This document shows positions 29,772 through 64,000 of a stretch of 64,000 bases of DNA, piece after piece. This DNA comes from Amorphochlora amoebiformis. Taxonomy: Eukaryota > Cercozoa > Chlorarachniophyceae. A program made the translations under genes and the position numbers. Where the stretch lies: assembly GCA_054601695.1 (NCBI GenBank), contig BAAHQB010000017.1:1054001-1118000 (forward strand), read 5' to 3'. How positions within the stretch are numbered: the stretch's first letter is position 1; each line of letters begins with the position of its first letter. The notes under the pieces were generated by a model that was given only the letters and a program-made list of their open reading frames with translations, made no database searches and was not told where the DNA came from.

Positions 29772-30022
29772 AAAGATACGACTTTGACACAAAAGCTGGA
29801 GGTCTGCCGTCGATAAGACGCCTTGAAACTGACGGCGAAGACGTTGGCCTGATGTACATTCAACGGTTAGGACTTATCTTTGAGCACCTTTGGCAAAACT
29901 AGAACACTTGGGCGTTGAGTTTGGTTTTTCTTCGAATTTCGATTTCTCACTTACATTCTGTCAAGTTCCTTCTCATTAGTCCCACGGGAAAGCAACTTTA
30001 CATCTTTGACTGTGTGGATATT
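29772..30022 (+). CDS. Two candidate exons, possibly 3'-5' exonuclease-like
   Basis: Exons 29772-29865 and 29980 to about 30022 are joined by a 114-bp GT-AG intron in phase 2. They encode [30 protein letters not shown] and [14 protein letters not shown]. The spacing of an [12 protein letters not shown] motif, an LMYIQ strand and a YIFDCVD strand recalls the start of DEDD 3'-5' exonuclease domains. However, the first acidic residue of the usual DxE pair is not in place. The next exon was not found. This is a tentative fragment. Confidence 0.3.
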
Positions 30023-30052
30023 ATACATTATATATATATATATATATATACA

Positions 30053-30314
<262 letters not shown>

Positions 30315-30639
30315 TATATACACACAAACACACAAGCACACGCACACACACACAAACACTCACACACACACATATATATATATATGTATATATATATGTG
30401 TATATATATATATGTATATGATACATGTGCACATATATTTTGTATCCATACATATTTTATATGATATGTGTAGGTGATGTAGGTAATGTATGTACGTATT
30501 CAAATATAGATGTAATGTATATACCAGTATTCGTGTATGTACATACGCTATTCAGTATGACAATATTCAACAGATGTCTATTACATTACATATACAAAGT
30601 GTGTATAAATACACACACCATACACATATACACACGTCC

Positions 30640-31053
30640 CTAAACATACATACATACAAGTACACAATCAGTTTCATTTTTCGGATACTCCTCAGTATTG
30701 TTGAAATCACCTAATCCTGGCGATGGTGAATTCATCCTGCTAAGAGGTTCGTCCACACCAACCTACAAAAGCAATAAGGAAGTTTAAAATTAGGCATATT
30801 TGGTTGAAGTTAAGAAACTACTCGGCCTGGAAGGACATCTTGATCACCTGCCGTCAACATCTGATGGTACACGTGTAGGTTTATATGTGGATGTATAATG
30901 TATATTAATATAAATATACATGTATATATATATATTATATATATATATATATATAATATCATACTATATATATGTATCTGTGTGTCCATGCATTTATATA
31001 ATTTTGCATATTATATGTACATGTATATGTATATGCATATATATATATATATA

Positions 31054-31091
<38 letters not shown>

Positions 31092-31128
31092 TATATATTT
31101 ATACATACATATACATATATATACACAT

Positions 31129-31166
<38 letters not shown>

Positions 31167-31223
31167 GTATCTATGTATATATATATATATACACACACGT
31201 GTATATATATATACATATATGTA

Positions 31224-31272
<49 letters not shown>

Positions 31273-31294
31273 TTTTTATATATACATACATATA

Positions 31295-31340
<46 letters not shown>

Positions 31341-31719
31341 CATATACATACATATATACAATATATATATATATATATATATAATATATATATATACATA
31401 TACACATACATACATAACAACATACATATACTACATCTACAATTGGATACATGTACATACATACAGATGTTTATATTCTAACCAAAGTTCCATTGGGACC
31501 AGAACTTAGCTCAGTTTTTAGCGGCCCCAGACTGACCGTATCCTTATGATCGCCTGTATGAGAACTCTTTCCTCGTCTGCACAACACACGCCCACAAAGA
31601 CAAGACACGTGTATGTGGTATGTATGTTTATACGCATATGTATGTGCATATTTGTGTGAATATAGATTTAGGATGTGTGTATAGATTTGTACATGTATTT
31701 ATATATATATATATATATG

Positions 31720-31766
<47 letters not shown>

Positions 31767-31767
31767 T

Positions 31768-31815
<48 letters not shown>

Positions 31816-31860
31816 TAAATGCGTACATTTACTCATACGTGGTGATAAAAATATGCATAA

Positions 31861-31906
<46 letters not shown>

Positions 31907-32700
31907 GTATATGTACACGCAGAATGACATAGTAAGAATAATACACATAAACACAGACGCACACGGATAGAATTCATGCCTCAAGACATACACTAGCCGA
32001 GTGTGTTTCCTCCAGATGAGAAATAGGGCCCGTGAAGTCTGACATCTACTCATAAGCCTCTTGAATGTCGCCTTGTTTTCGGACACCGTGGCCAACTGTA
32101 TGTATAAATATATATATGTATATATATGTATATGTATCTATATATATACATAAAAAAATGTATATATATATATATAAATTACATATATAAAAAACACACA
32201 CAATATATATATATATATATATATATAGCTATATATGTATCATATCATATCATTTATAAATAAGTATATATATAAGTATATATATATACATATATAATAT
32301 ATATGTATCTATCTACATACCCATATACATCACAAAATACCATATATAAATAAACACATTTCGTTTGTTTGATAATTAAATAAAAGATTAGTTACACACA
32401 ATATATGTATACATATAGATATCTATATATACATACATATACATACATGCATTCATCTAAAGAGAGGTTTAGAAGCGAGAGAGATATACTCTCGGCAGGG
32501 TGAATTTGTCCGACAGAGCTGCAATATCCTTTTCGTGTAACTTGTTTCTATCGTGTTACATTTTTGCGTGCGGTGTGTTTTTCTTTCGTATTTTTCTCAT
32601 TTTTTTTTCCCATTTTTTATTGTAAGGTTTGGTTACTTGGCTAAGGTTTTCGAGTTGGACGTTGATCATCTTAGAAATCCTAGTTGAGAATATATTCATA

Positions 32701-32746
<46 letters not shown>

Positions 32747-32806
32747 TTATATGTATATATGTGTGTGTGCATGTGTGTACATATATATACACATATATAC
32801 ATATAT

Positions 32807-32889
<83 letters not shown>

Positions 32890-32991
32890 CAGATACATGT
32901 ATAACTCATCACCCACTTTCGTTGAGTTTTTCTGAAATCTCTCTGCATATTGCTGAGCGCTAGATCGGCCGACTTTAAAGCGCTCGGACAT
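30640..32991 (-). CDS. Unknown protein of about 143 residues in six exons
   Basis: Exons in transcript order are 32906-32991, 32637-32679, 31994-32095, 31533-31571, 30822-30860 and 30640-30762. Phases agree throughout and the frame ends in TAG. The last intron is a compact 59-bp GT-AG intron with CTTAAC. Segments include [73 protein letters not shown] and [20 protein letters not shown]. The first two thirds look helical, possibly coiled. No family is recognised. The fourth exon's acceptor is ambiguous; the first three exons and the last two are better supported. It lies head-to-tail behind the second Kv channel gene. Confidence 0.5.
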
Positions 32992-33377
32992 AAGGTTAGA
33001 TTCTTCATCTTAACCACCTAATGTCAAGATCAAATTGATTAATTCGGCGCCTTTCTTCGGCAGCTCGACACGTGCCACTATTAGTGGTTAGTTTTAGAAA
33101 GATGGGATTAGGGTTTAGGCTATGGTCAGATTGGAGTGGTTGGGATAGAATTGGGATACTTTGGGAGTAACAGTGGTGTATTACTAATTAGGGTTATTGT
33201 TAAAAGCATTAGGGTAAGGATGGAGAGAGAGAGTAGCGAATGAGTGAGAGAGACACGGGAGAGGAGGTTTAGGTTAGATTCACAAGCATACATAAGCACA
33301 CACGCACACACACTCACACAGAGAGAGAGAGAGAGAGAAGAGAGAAAGAGAAGAGAAAAAAAAGAGAGAGAAGAGAC

Positions 33378-33415
<38 letters not shown>

Positions 33416-33745
33416 AGAAAGAGAAGAGAGAGAGAGAAGAGAAAGAAGGGAGAGAGAGGGTACTTAGGGTTTTGATATAGGATAAATAATGAGAGAGAGA
33501 GGGAATGAAAGGGAGAGAGAAAAGGGAAAGAAAGATAGAAATGGGGGAGACACAGAGGGGCGGAGAGAGAAGTGTGTTAGGGCTGGGGTAAAGGTTTGAG
33601 AGAAGGGATAGGGCTTGGGTAAGGGTTTGGAAAAAGGGATCTCGATGAAGAAAGAGAACTGAAAAGAGAGAGAGAAAGAGACGGAGTTTGAGGGCTCCCG
33701 AGAGGGTGTTTTTATGAAATCGTTTTGTTGTTCGGTCTGTTCGGT
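32992..33745. other. Intergenic region with (GA)n microsatellite
   Basis: Between the Kv gene B stop and the next start, 33215-33720 is dominated by GA-rich repeats with a CACACA insert at about 33297-33320. No exon is supported. Confidence 0.7.
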
Positions 33746-42861
<9,116 letters not shown>

Positions 42862-42862
42862 A

Positions 42863-42906
<44 letters not shown>

Positions 42907-42945
42907 GTGTGTGTGTGTGTGTGTGCATATATCTGATATTTACAT

Positions 42946-43003
<58 letters not shown>

Positions 43004-43026
43004 TTCTGAGTATATATATGCATAGT
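42862..43026. promoter_or_regulatory. 165-bp gap between the two Kv genes
   Basis: Kv gene A stops at 43027 and Kv gene B starts at 42861 on the same strand. The gap holds TA, CA and GT microsatellites and no obvious core promoter. It must contain the end of one transcription unit and the start of the next, unless the two are co-transcribed. Confidence 0.5.
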
Positions 43027-56170
<13,144 letters not shown>

Positions 56171-56188
56171 AATAAGTACATACATATT

Positions 56189-56284
56189 GGAACATCTACC
56201 TTCCCCATGAGTAAGTTATGTTGAGGATGATTATCATTATATTATTTTTAATATTATTTTCATTGTAAAGTACATATATTGTAG

Positions 56285-56331
<47 letters not shown>

Positions 56332-56483
56332 TTTACATATATATCATATGTATGTAAATATATTTAGGTATATAAAGTACATATATATTGGAACATCTAC
56401 CTTCCCCATGAGTAAGTTATGTTGAGGATGATTATCATTATATTATTTTTAATATTATTTTCATTGTAAAGTACATATATTGT

Positions 56484-56530
<47 letters not shown>

Positions 56531-56640
56531 TATCATATGTATGTAAATATATTTAGGTATATAAAGTACATATATATTGGAACATCTACCTTCCCCATGA
56601 GTAAGCTATGTTGAGGATGATTATCATTATTATTATTTTT
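56189..56640. repeat. Tandem repeat of about 190-200 bp, three copies
   Basis: GGAACATCTACCTTCCCCAT then GAGTAAGTTATGTTGAGG begins at about 56189, 56390 and 56579, each followed by ATTATCATTATATT-rich sequence and a TA tract. A diverged relative (GAAACATCTTGCCTTCTCCA) lies at about 55688. Each copy carries ATGGGGAAGGTAGA on the minus strand and GAGTAAGT on the plus strand. Confidence 0.9.
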
Positions 56641-56670
56641 AATATTGTTTTCATTGTTATTATATGTAAA

Positions 56671-56734
<64 letters not shown>

Positions 56735-56802
56735 AATATACATACATATATATCTGTATATATATATATATATATATATTGTTATATATATATGTATATA
56801 TG

Positions 56803-56855
<53 letters not shown>

Positions 56856-58066
56856 TGGATGCAACAAATTAAAATGGTTTGAACTCACACACTCTCAAGT
56901 TATCCTCACCGACTCAGACCTCCTCGTCATCGCCCTCTTCTGCCAACATACAACAGCACGTCCTCACGTTCAGAAAAAAATGCCCGAACCCTTAACCCTA
57001 ACCTCCCCTGCTTGTAAAAATGTCTCACCGCTCGCGCAAGGCGACTCTTCCTGTGCTCCCCCATCATCAACATGATATTCTTCGGGTTCTAGCTCAGCAA
57101 CCTCCTAAATTCTTCTGTTTCCTTTCCGAACCCCTTCCGATGCCAGCTTCCAACCCGGCGGCCAGGCGATAAGATAACCAATTTCCAACGAATTTCCTCG
57201 CGGAATGTACAACTGCCTCTCTCCCCCCCCCGACGACAGTTGAGGTATTAGAAGGTACGACACCACGGTTTTGGGTCTTTCTTTGCTCGCTTGCTTGAAG
57301 GCGCGTTAGTGTAGTTGTTTCCACGTCACGCGAAGTGACACGTGACGCGTACGTAGCTGTCACTGTGGATGACACGACGTTGTTACTGTGGCTGTCATAT
57401 AAATGTCACGTTGGGTGACAAGTTCTCCCGGGAAATGCTCGATGGGCGGGGGAATAGGTGGAGGATCGTAAGGAGGGCCAGAAAGGCTTGGTACGCGTAC
57501 CGAATGCGTTTTAGAGGGAAATGGAGGGGATGTGGATGGATGGGTGGGTTATGTCGCTTTATGGGCTTACTTCCTTTCGTTTGGAGGTACGGAAGAAGAG
57601 ATCAACCTTGCACTGCGAGTCAGTGTTGTGGGAAGGGGAAGGGGTAGGGAAGCGGGTATATGAGAGGAGATGAGAAGGAGGGTATGGAGGTGGACATTAA
57701 AAAAGAAATCCAAATTCTGATCCCTCATTATCATTTATTATTGCCGTGACTCAAGTGGAATACCAACGTACCACATACGCATCTGATGCATATTCTAGGT
57801 GCACCTGCACAGAATCCAGACGGAGCACCTAGCCAGTTCGTGTCCAAGGGAATCAAATGAGAGTTTGGATTGCACCAAGGTGAAAACACGGGTCTAGTTG
57901 TGCTAACATCCCGTCCGTGTGCGAATTTGAGGTCTTTCTGTATGTCAGATTTATGTGTATAACGACGTATCGGTGACAGGGGGACCTTGGTGAGATTTCA
58001 ATACACGTACACACCGTATATGTATATATATACACACACACTTATATATATATATATATATATACT

Positions 58067-58108
<42 letters not shown>

Positions 58109-58244
58109 TGTAAACATATATTAATATATTTCATATATATGTAAATGTTAGAGTGGACGTTAAGATGTATACATGAGTATGTAACTGACAACTGTGCTCA
58201 GGAGTAACTGACACCTCAGCGCAGGGGTAACTGACACCGGATGA
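56641..58244. other. Region without a firm gene model
   Basis: After TA tracts to 56852, 56870-58020 is of higher GC content. A frame at 57435-57649 (MLDGRGNRWRIVRRARKAWY) is Arg/Gly/Trp-rich and has no family features. A cluster of GTGAC/GTCAC words lies at 57325-57425 next to ATATAAATG (57398-57406), which could be a promoter. Exon-like islands near 57840-57880 were not resolvable. Confidence 0.35.
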
Positions 58245-58266
58245 GATGAGAGTGTAAATGACACCA
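58181..58266 (+). repeat. GTAACTGACACC repeated at about 23-bp spacing
   Basis: GTAACTGACA-type words start at 58181, 58204, 58227 and (as GTAAATGACACC) about 58254. The last lies at the start of the candidate exostosin-like exon. Confidence 0.75.
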
Positions 58267-58441
58267 GATTGTCCGTAATTAGGCTTGAAACGAAGATGTA
58301 TGACACCATGAAAGCCAAGCGGGAGTCGATATTCTGTCTTGAGCCTCCAGGTATCTGTGTTGAGGTATGTGTGTATCAATATATTATATCTATGTATTTT
58401 TGTATATATATATATATATATATATATTCATAAATATATGC

Positions 58442-58503
<62 letters not shown>

Positions 58504-58526
58504 AATATGTATATATAAATATATAA

Positions 58527-58563
<37 letters not shown>

Positions 58564-58578
58564 TATATATACACATAT

Positions 58579-58663
<85 letters not shown>

Positions 58664-58738
58664 ATGTAAAGTATGTATATATATATATATATATATATAC
58701 ATATGTATAATAGTTGAATTGTATAGCATATGTACAAT

Positions 58739-58786
<48 letters not shown>

Positions 58787-59011
58787 CATATATATATATA
58801 CATAACATTTCCACATGTAGATTCGGATGGGAGAGGAAATCGATAATGTACTCGCTACACTTGGGATGCATACCTGTGCTATTCTTCGAACAAAAATGTA
58901 TTTTCAGAGAGTCTCAAAGAGAAAGAGAAAGAAAAAAAGAGAAAGAGAAAGAAAAGAAGAGAAAGAGAGAGGGAAAGATAAGGGAGAGCGAGGGGAAGAG
59001 AAGAGAGGAGG

Positions 59012-59051
<40 letters not shown>

Positions 59052-59132
59052 AAGAGAAAGGAAAAGAGAAGAAATAGAGGAAGGAAAGAGAGTGAGAGAG
59101 AGAGGGGGAGAGAACGTGATGGAGCGATATTG

Positions 59133-59217
<85 letters not shown>

Positions 59218-59233
59218 ATGTGTGTGTATTACT

Positions 59234-59282
<49 letters not shown>

Positions 59283-59283
59283 T

Positions 59284-59315
<32 letters not shown>

Positions 59316-59428
59316 GAAATGTATATGCACGTATATGTGCGTATATCCGTATATGCGTATACGCAATACACCTATCATATAAATCGTATCCAGACGATGC
59401 TTTGGTTGGACTTATGGACCCGAGATAA
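58245..59428 (+). CDS. Exostosin (GT47)-like gene fragment with apparent frameshift
   Basis: A first island, open from about 58245 to 58350, encodes [20 protein letters not shown] then LEPPG before a GTATCT donor. The next island, 58821-58897, encodes in one frame [20 protein letters not shown]. Together these match the GT47 pattern FCL.PPGDS...R.S...A...GCIPV of glycosyltransferases that extend polysaccharides in the Golgi. Spliced directly, G|AT TCG gives the expected DS, but the frame then needs a one-base shift to reach WERKS; unshifted it stops at TAA. A third island at 59394 continues in phase and stops at 59426-59428. Either a base is wrong, an intron is hidden, or this is a pseudogene. 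Upstream exons were not found. Confidence 0.4.
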
Positions 59429-59537
59429 AGAAAGACACCCTTCTCTACCTAGATGGCAAGATATATACACATATAGTTTCGTGTATGTATAAGTGTTGTG
59501 ATATGTTGTAGATTATTTGCACACCCTTTATACAAAC

Positions 59538-59579
<42 letters not shown>

Positions 59580-59630
59580 TATATATTATATATATATATA
59601 TAATATATATATATATATTATATATATATG

Positions 59631-59710
<80 letters not shown>

Positions 59711-59791
59711 TATGTGAGTGTGTGTGAGTGTATGTGTTATGTGTGTGTGTTATGTGTGTGTGTGCATGTATGTGCGTATATACGTATATAG

Positions 59792-59832
<41 letters not shown>

Positions 59833-59935
59833 TATATCCACAGGAAGTAAGATTCTAGAGGGAAGCCTAAATATCTCCGACGCTCTAGGCATGTGTATAA
59901 AATAATAATATGCTTGTACACACACATACATATCT

Positions 59936-59977
<42 letters not shown>

Positions 59978-59982
59978 ATATG

Positions 59983-60025
<43 letters not shown>

Positions 60026-60095
60026 TATACATATATATATATATATATATTGTATATATAATTATACGGATATATACATATATATATATATATAT

Positions 60096-60147
<52 letters not shown>

Positions 60148-60208
60148 ATATATATATATATGTGTGTGTGTGTGTATAATTATGATTATATAATTATACA
60201 TACATACA

Positions 60209-60246
<38 letters not shown>

Positions 60247-60406
60247 ACATGTACATACATAAATAGCTTTACATATGAATAATTTAATTCGTATATATTC
60301 CAATTTGCAAGTGATGATTGTTTTGAAATTAAAAGCGATTCCTTCATCTGTTTCGAATTCGAACGTATTCCTTCGCGGATTCTAAATTTACAAGTAACTT
60401 TTTCAG

Positions 60407-60705
60407 CAAACGTATCCAAGGGAGGATTAGGGAGATGCAATACGTCAAACTGCGATCTCGTAATTTTCACTATTTTCAATCCGTTTTCAATTTTTTGATC
60501 GTGTAACTGCTGATTTTTCCAATAGAACTTTTACGTCTCTCATAATTTTCCCTCCCGCGATCCATCGTAGGCCTTAATTCCTGTGGGAGATGTCTGGAAG
60601 GGTGGTGAGGTAGACATCTGGTACATGTTTACGAAGGCTCAAATTGATGATTATGAAATTAAAGTTCATTGTAACATTAGTGTACGCGACGCGTGTAAGC
60701 TTAAG
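60407..60705 (+). CDS. Two exons of an unknown gene
   Basis: Exons 60407-60459 and 60571-60705 are joined by a 111-bp GT-AG intron in phase 0. They encode [17 protein letters not shown] and [20 protein letters not shown], then [20 protein letters not shown] and ACKLK before GTATCT. A further island at about 59843-59893 ([16 protein letters not shown]) may be the preceding exon. They could belong to the exostosin-like gene upstream or be separate. The minus strand of 60290-60479 is also open ([20 protein letters not shown]), so strand assignment there is uncertain. Confidence 0.4.
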
Positions 60706-60808
60706 GTATCTCTATATGTCCATATATGTAACTTATAGAGGTACGTGGTTTGTATGAATACATTATATATATATATATATGTATATATAATATATATATA
60801 TATATATG

Positions 60809-60846
<38 letters not shown>

Positions 60847-60910
60847 AATATACACAAATATATATATATATATATATATATGTATATTATACATATATAT
60901 AAATATATTC

Positions 60911-60941
<31 letters not shown>

Positions 60942-60947
60942 ATATAC

Positions 60948-61024
<77 letters not shown>

Positions 61025-61535
61025 ATATCTAGAATATATATATATATATATTGTATCTAGTATATGACATCAAAAATCGAAATCAAATCTAGTCACCTGC
61101 TAACCTGGGTCACTTGATGGTACGTGTTCAGACATTATTGTACAATCTACTAAGTTACTCTAGTCTGATACAGTGTGTGTCAGACATATATCTACTAGAT
61201 CTAGTAGTCTGATAGTCTAGAGTAAAGTCTTTCAACTTCATTGAAGTGGTACGCGCGACACATCTAGTAGATCTAGTTATAATTAAATTTATTATCATTC
61301 TACTGACTCATTAGTCACAAAAATATCTGACCCATTGATAATACTCTAAATACTAGTAATACGTACCTGGCATGAATAATCATTTAAGATTTATCATACT
61401 ACTAGTACTACTAGTACTATACATGTAAGTCATATCATTCATTGAATTAATGATTACTACAACTAGGATTATACTCCAGGATTCAGGAACTAGAAACAGT
61501 AGGTATAGATGTAAATGTACATATATAATATATAG

Positions 61536-61598
<63 letters not shown>

Positions 61599-61927
61599 TA
61601 TGTGTACCTGTTTTAAATGCGGAATGTACAAAAAATTTGTGTACATGTATACACTAGATACACTTACACTGTACAATAATCAGTAAATCAGTCAGGGCCT
61701 CCGATAAGGGTCACTTAAATATATAGCTGGTAGGTCTATCGATGATGAGAACCCGACTTAAAACAGCAGATTAAGTGCCGTTCTTGCAAAGTTATCCTGG
61801 AATGGCCGAATCCACTTCACCTCCGTTTCATATCCTTACGTATAGGTAGATCTATTGCGAATATAGACCTTCTGGAAAGTATAGCAGAAACAGCACGAAA
61901 CAGCATGAAACATGGTGTGTTTCTCCA
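60706..61927. other. Intergenic sequence without a supported gene
   Basis: TA tracts to about 61060 are followed by CTAG-rich ordinary sequence to 61500, another TA tract and about 250 bp of 3' flank of NDUFS6. No exon with good splice sites was found. Confidence 0.45.
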
Positions 61928-62430
61928 CTAATGCTTCTTCATTATGTACCGAAGCCCACAATATTTGCATACCACAGGCTCATCCTTGACCTAATGAAAA
62001 ACACCTTAGATCAAATCTCCTATGAATTGATCGGAAGCAGGATCATATACCGTGTTCAGCTGGATGTATTCAACAGGATGTGAAGATTCAGGGGTTCCTG
62101 GTGTAAAATTCACTGAATACTCTCAATGAGTGAATAACATTCGATCCCTGGTACCTCCTTCGCAAATGGCAATCGGACCATCTACTTCGATCACTGGAAC
62201 CTCAGCAATAAGCTCTTCTGGAGTCTTTTCCTTCCTAGTCTGTATGTACCGGTGCCTTAGATCGATCCATATTCGAATCGAGAGATCCCATCCCATCCCA
62301 AAACAAAGTTCACACTTACGTTGGATTGAGTAGAAAGCATGAAGGCCCTTGGAGCCCTCTGCATCAGGCTCACAGGCCTTGCAAACCGCATGAAAGCCAC
62401 GGGCCGCAGGAGCCTCACGACACGAGCCAT
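61928..62430 (-). CDS. NDUFS6: NADH dehydrogenase (ubiquinone) Fe-S protein 6, mitochondrial complex I zinc subunit
   Basis: Four exons, 62320-62430, 62155-62239, 62051-62097 and 61928-61990, join in phase to give 101 residues and a TAG stop. Introns are compact (80, 57 and 60 bp). Residues 1-37 (MARVVRLLRPVAFMRFARPV onward) are Arg-rich without acids, a typical mitochondrial targeting sequence. The mature part has ELIAEVPVIEVDGPIAICEG, then SSHPVEYIQLNT and DEPVVCKYCGLRY. This is the NDUFS6 family pattern: C..G, HP..YI.L and a final C..C that together bind zinc. The subunit sits in the peripheral arm of complex I and is needed for its assembly. The longer open frame on this strand (62123-62545) runs through introns in the wrong frame and is not the protein. 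Confidence 0.93.
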
Positions 62431-62856
62431 CTTTGAGCCGATGAAATAATAAAATAAACGGATTTCTTCGGTTGTTTGATGGATTTGACCTGTTATTTTT
62501 GAGAATGGCTTCCGTGGGCCTTTCGGCCCATCTGCGACACGCCATGGGGCCTATATAACGTTACTACATCCCCCCAAAACCTTTCTATAACTATGGAAAT
62601 GTGTGATATGGAGCGCACATTGAGAAAGGGTTGCTTAATCTAATTTGAAGCCTGAAATCGACCTACTTTTTAAGACTGGTGGGAGAAGGAGGGGGTATTG
62701 TAGATATTTGGACTTAATCTAGAACTCCTTACCTATAATATCACACTTATAAGAATGTAGCAAGCTGTTGTTGGTAGGGGATGATGATTCAATGGATCTT
62801 TGCAAAACTATTGATTATCAACTCTATGCAACAAAAGTATGCACACACTCACAAAA

Positions 62857-62923
<67 letters not shown>

Positions 62924-63044
62924 ATATGTGTATATTATGTACATATATACATATATGCATATGTGTATTATAAGGATGTATGTGAATATGCACACACATA
63001 ATACATATGTGTATGTGTATATGTGTATTGTAATATGGTATATT

Positions 63045-63076
<32 letters not shown>

Positions 63077-63117
63077 ACTATATATATATATATATATATA
63101 ATAACTATATATGTATG

Positions 63118-63170
<53 letters not shown>

Positions 63171-63248
63171 TTAAATTTTTACATATGTATGTATATTTAT
63201 GTTGTATATCTAATATATGGATATAGTTACATGTACATATTTATATTT

Positions 63249-63298
<50 letters not shown>

Positions 63299-63351
63299 GT
63301 AGGTTCGTTGAGTATAAGTATAACAAATACTCAATTTATATTATATTATAT

Positions 63352-63402
<51 letters not shown>

Positions 63403-63411
63403 TATATATAT

Positions 63412-63456
<45 letters not shown>

Positions 63457-63668
63457 TTACATATTATGTTGTACGAATGTTGTACGTTCGTTAAGTATAC
63501 GTATAATCAATACTCATATACACATATCTTTAGTGAATAGCTATACTGAGCATATACTTATAATAACTTGATTGTTGTTAGAATCATATTTTGAGGTTTC
63601 CTGTTGCTTCAACTTTCAACATCATACAAGCTAATTGCTAGGCAGATTTCTCCCATACGACTGCTGCA
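62431..63668. other. Intergenic region upstream of NDUFS6
   Basis: 62431-62850 is ordinary sequence including CCTATATAACGTTAC at about 62550. From 62850 to 63460 TTA, TA and CA microsatellites dominate. A near-repeat (TTGTAGGTTCGTTGAGTATA / GTTGTACGTTCGTTAAGTAT) flanks the TA tract at about 63297 and 63480. No gene is supported. Confidence 0.45.
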
Positions 63669-63848
63669 CTAGCCGTTGAGCATCAAACCGAATATCTGCA
63701 CTGGTTGACCTAAGCTTCTAAGATATCTTGGGTCTCTGTAAAGTTGGGATAGAATCAAGGTCTTGCCGAAGCTCTCTACTCGATTGAAGTTGTAAGTTCA
63801 ATCCGAGTCGCCTGAAGGAGCTTATTGACTGTCTTCTCCACCATCGTC
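63669..63848 (-). CDS. C-terminal exons of an unknown gene, 5' end beyond the window
   Basis: Exons 63830-63848 and 63669-63775 are separated by a 54-bp GT-AG intron in phase 1. They encode DDGGEDK and then SFGKTLILSQLYRDPRYLRS and LGQPVQIFGLMLNG with a TAG stop. The upstream acceptor (AATATCAG) shows the gene continues toward or past the window end. No family is recognised. Confidence 0.55.
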
Positions 63849-63937
63849 CTGATATTGTGAATAAAAGAGCAATCGTGAGCTTTGAAATTTGAATTACAAG
63901 TATCTTGATGATTTTATTGTATTATATCGTACGAAAT

Positions 63938-64000
<63 letters not shown>

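Noticed and set aside
57435-57649. Arg/Gly/Trp-rich small protein
   Set aside because: No splice, family or composition evidence beyond an open frame in GC-rich sequence.
62123-62545. 140-residue open frame with several cysteines
   Set aside because: It reads through NDUFS6 introns; the spliced frame gives a recognised complex I subunit.

Overview
This window is nuclear DNA of a eukaryote, most likely a unicellular one; the lineage cannot be fixed from the sequence. The evidence is a canonical histone H3 gene, GT-AG introns, a nuclear gene for a mitochondrial complex I subunit, a RING-H2 protein, voltage-gated K+ channels and a CASTOR/POLLUX-type channel, together with telomere-type TTAGGG/CCCTAA repeats inside the chromosome. 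The background is extraordinary: most non-exonic sequence is (TA)n, with (CA)n, (GA)n, degenerate CCCTAA arrays and one (CG)n block of about 660 bp. Most long open frames are translated microsatellites and were discarded. Real genes were recovered by reading the short non-repetitive islands as tiny exons and testing splice sites and reading phase by hand.

Layout, left to right. 157-2845 (+): 3' part of a CASTOR/POLLUX-like channel. 4252-3536 (-): unknown gene. 4568-6752 (+): possible 53-residue protein. 6961-7620: the (CG)n block. 7886-8038 (+): end of an unknown gene. 9705-12048 (+): end of another. 12431-18620 (+): a 10-exon Ala-rich protein, two of whose introns are almost entirely telomere-like repeat. 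18649-20688 (+): a small probable membrane protein. 20893-23999 (+): a RING-H2 protein of 84 residues in five exons. 25024-25434 (-) and 25545-28029 (+): histone H3 divergent from a SAM-like/WW-like protein. 28801-29365: a palindromic element. 29772-30022 (+): two exon candidates. 32991-30640 (-): an unknown 143-residue protein. 42861-33746 and 55172-43027 (-): two head-to-tail Kv channel genes of 15 and 14 exons. 58245-60705 (+): exon islands, one with a GT47 exostosin-like motif. 62430-61928 (-): NDUFS6. 63848-63669 (-): end of a further gene.

The most unusual observation is that many exons have decayed partial copies, here called echoes, in the neighbouring TA-rich introns. They cover splice sites and parts of exons, including the K+ selectivity filter, S1, S3, S4 and S5. 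A second theme is telomere-like repeat forming whole introns or running up to 3' splice sites, where the unit contains a branch-point-like CTAAC. All exon models were made by eye from splice signals, phase continuity and family motifs, without alignment or transcript data.
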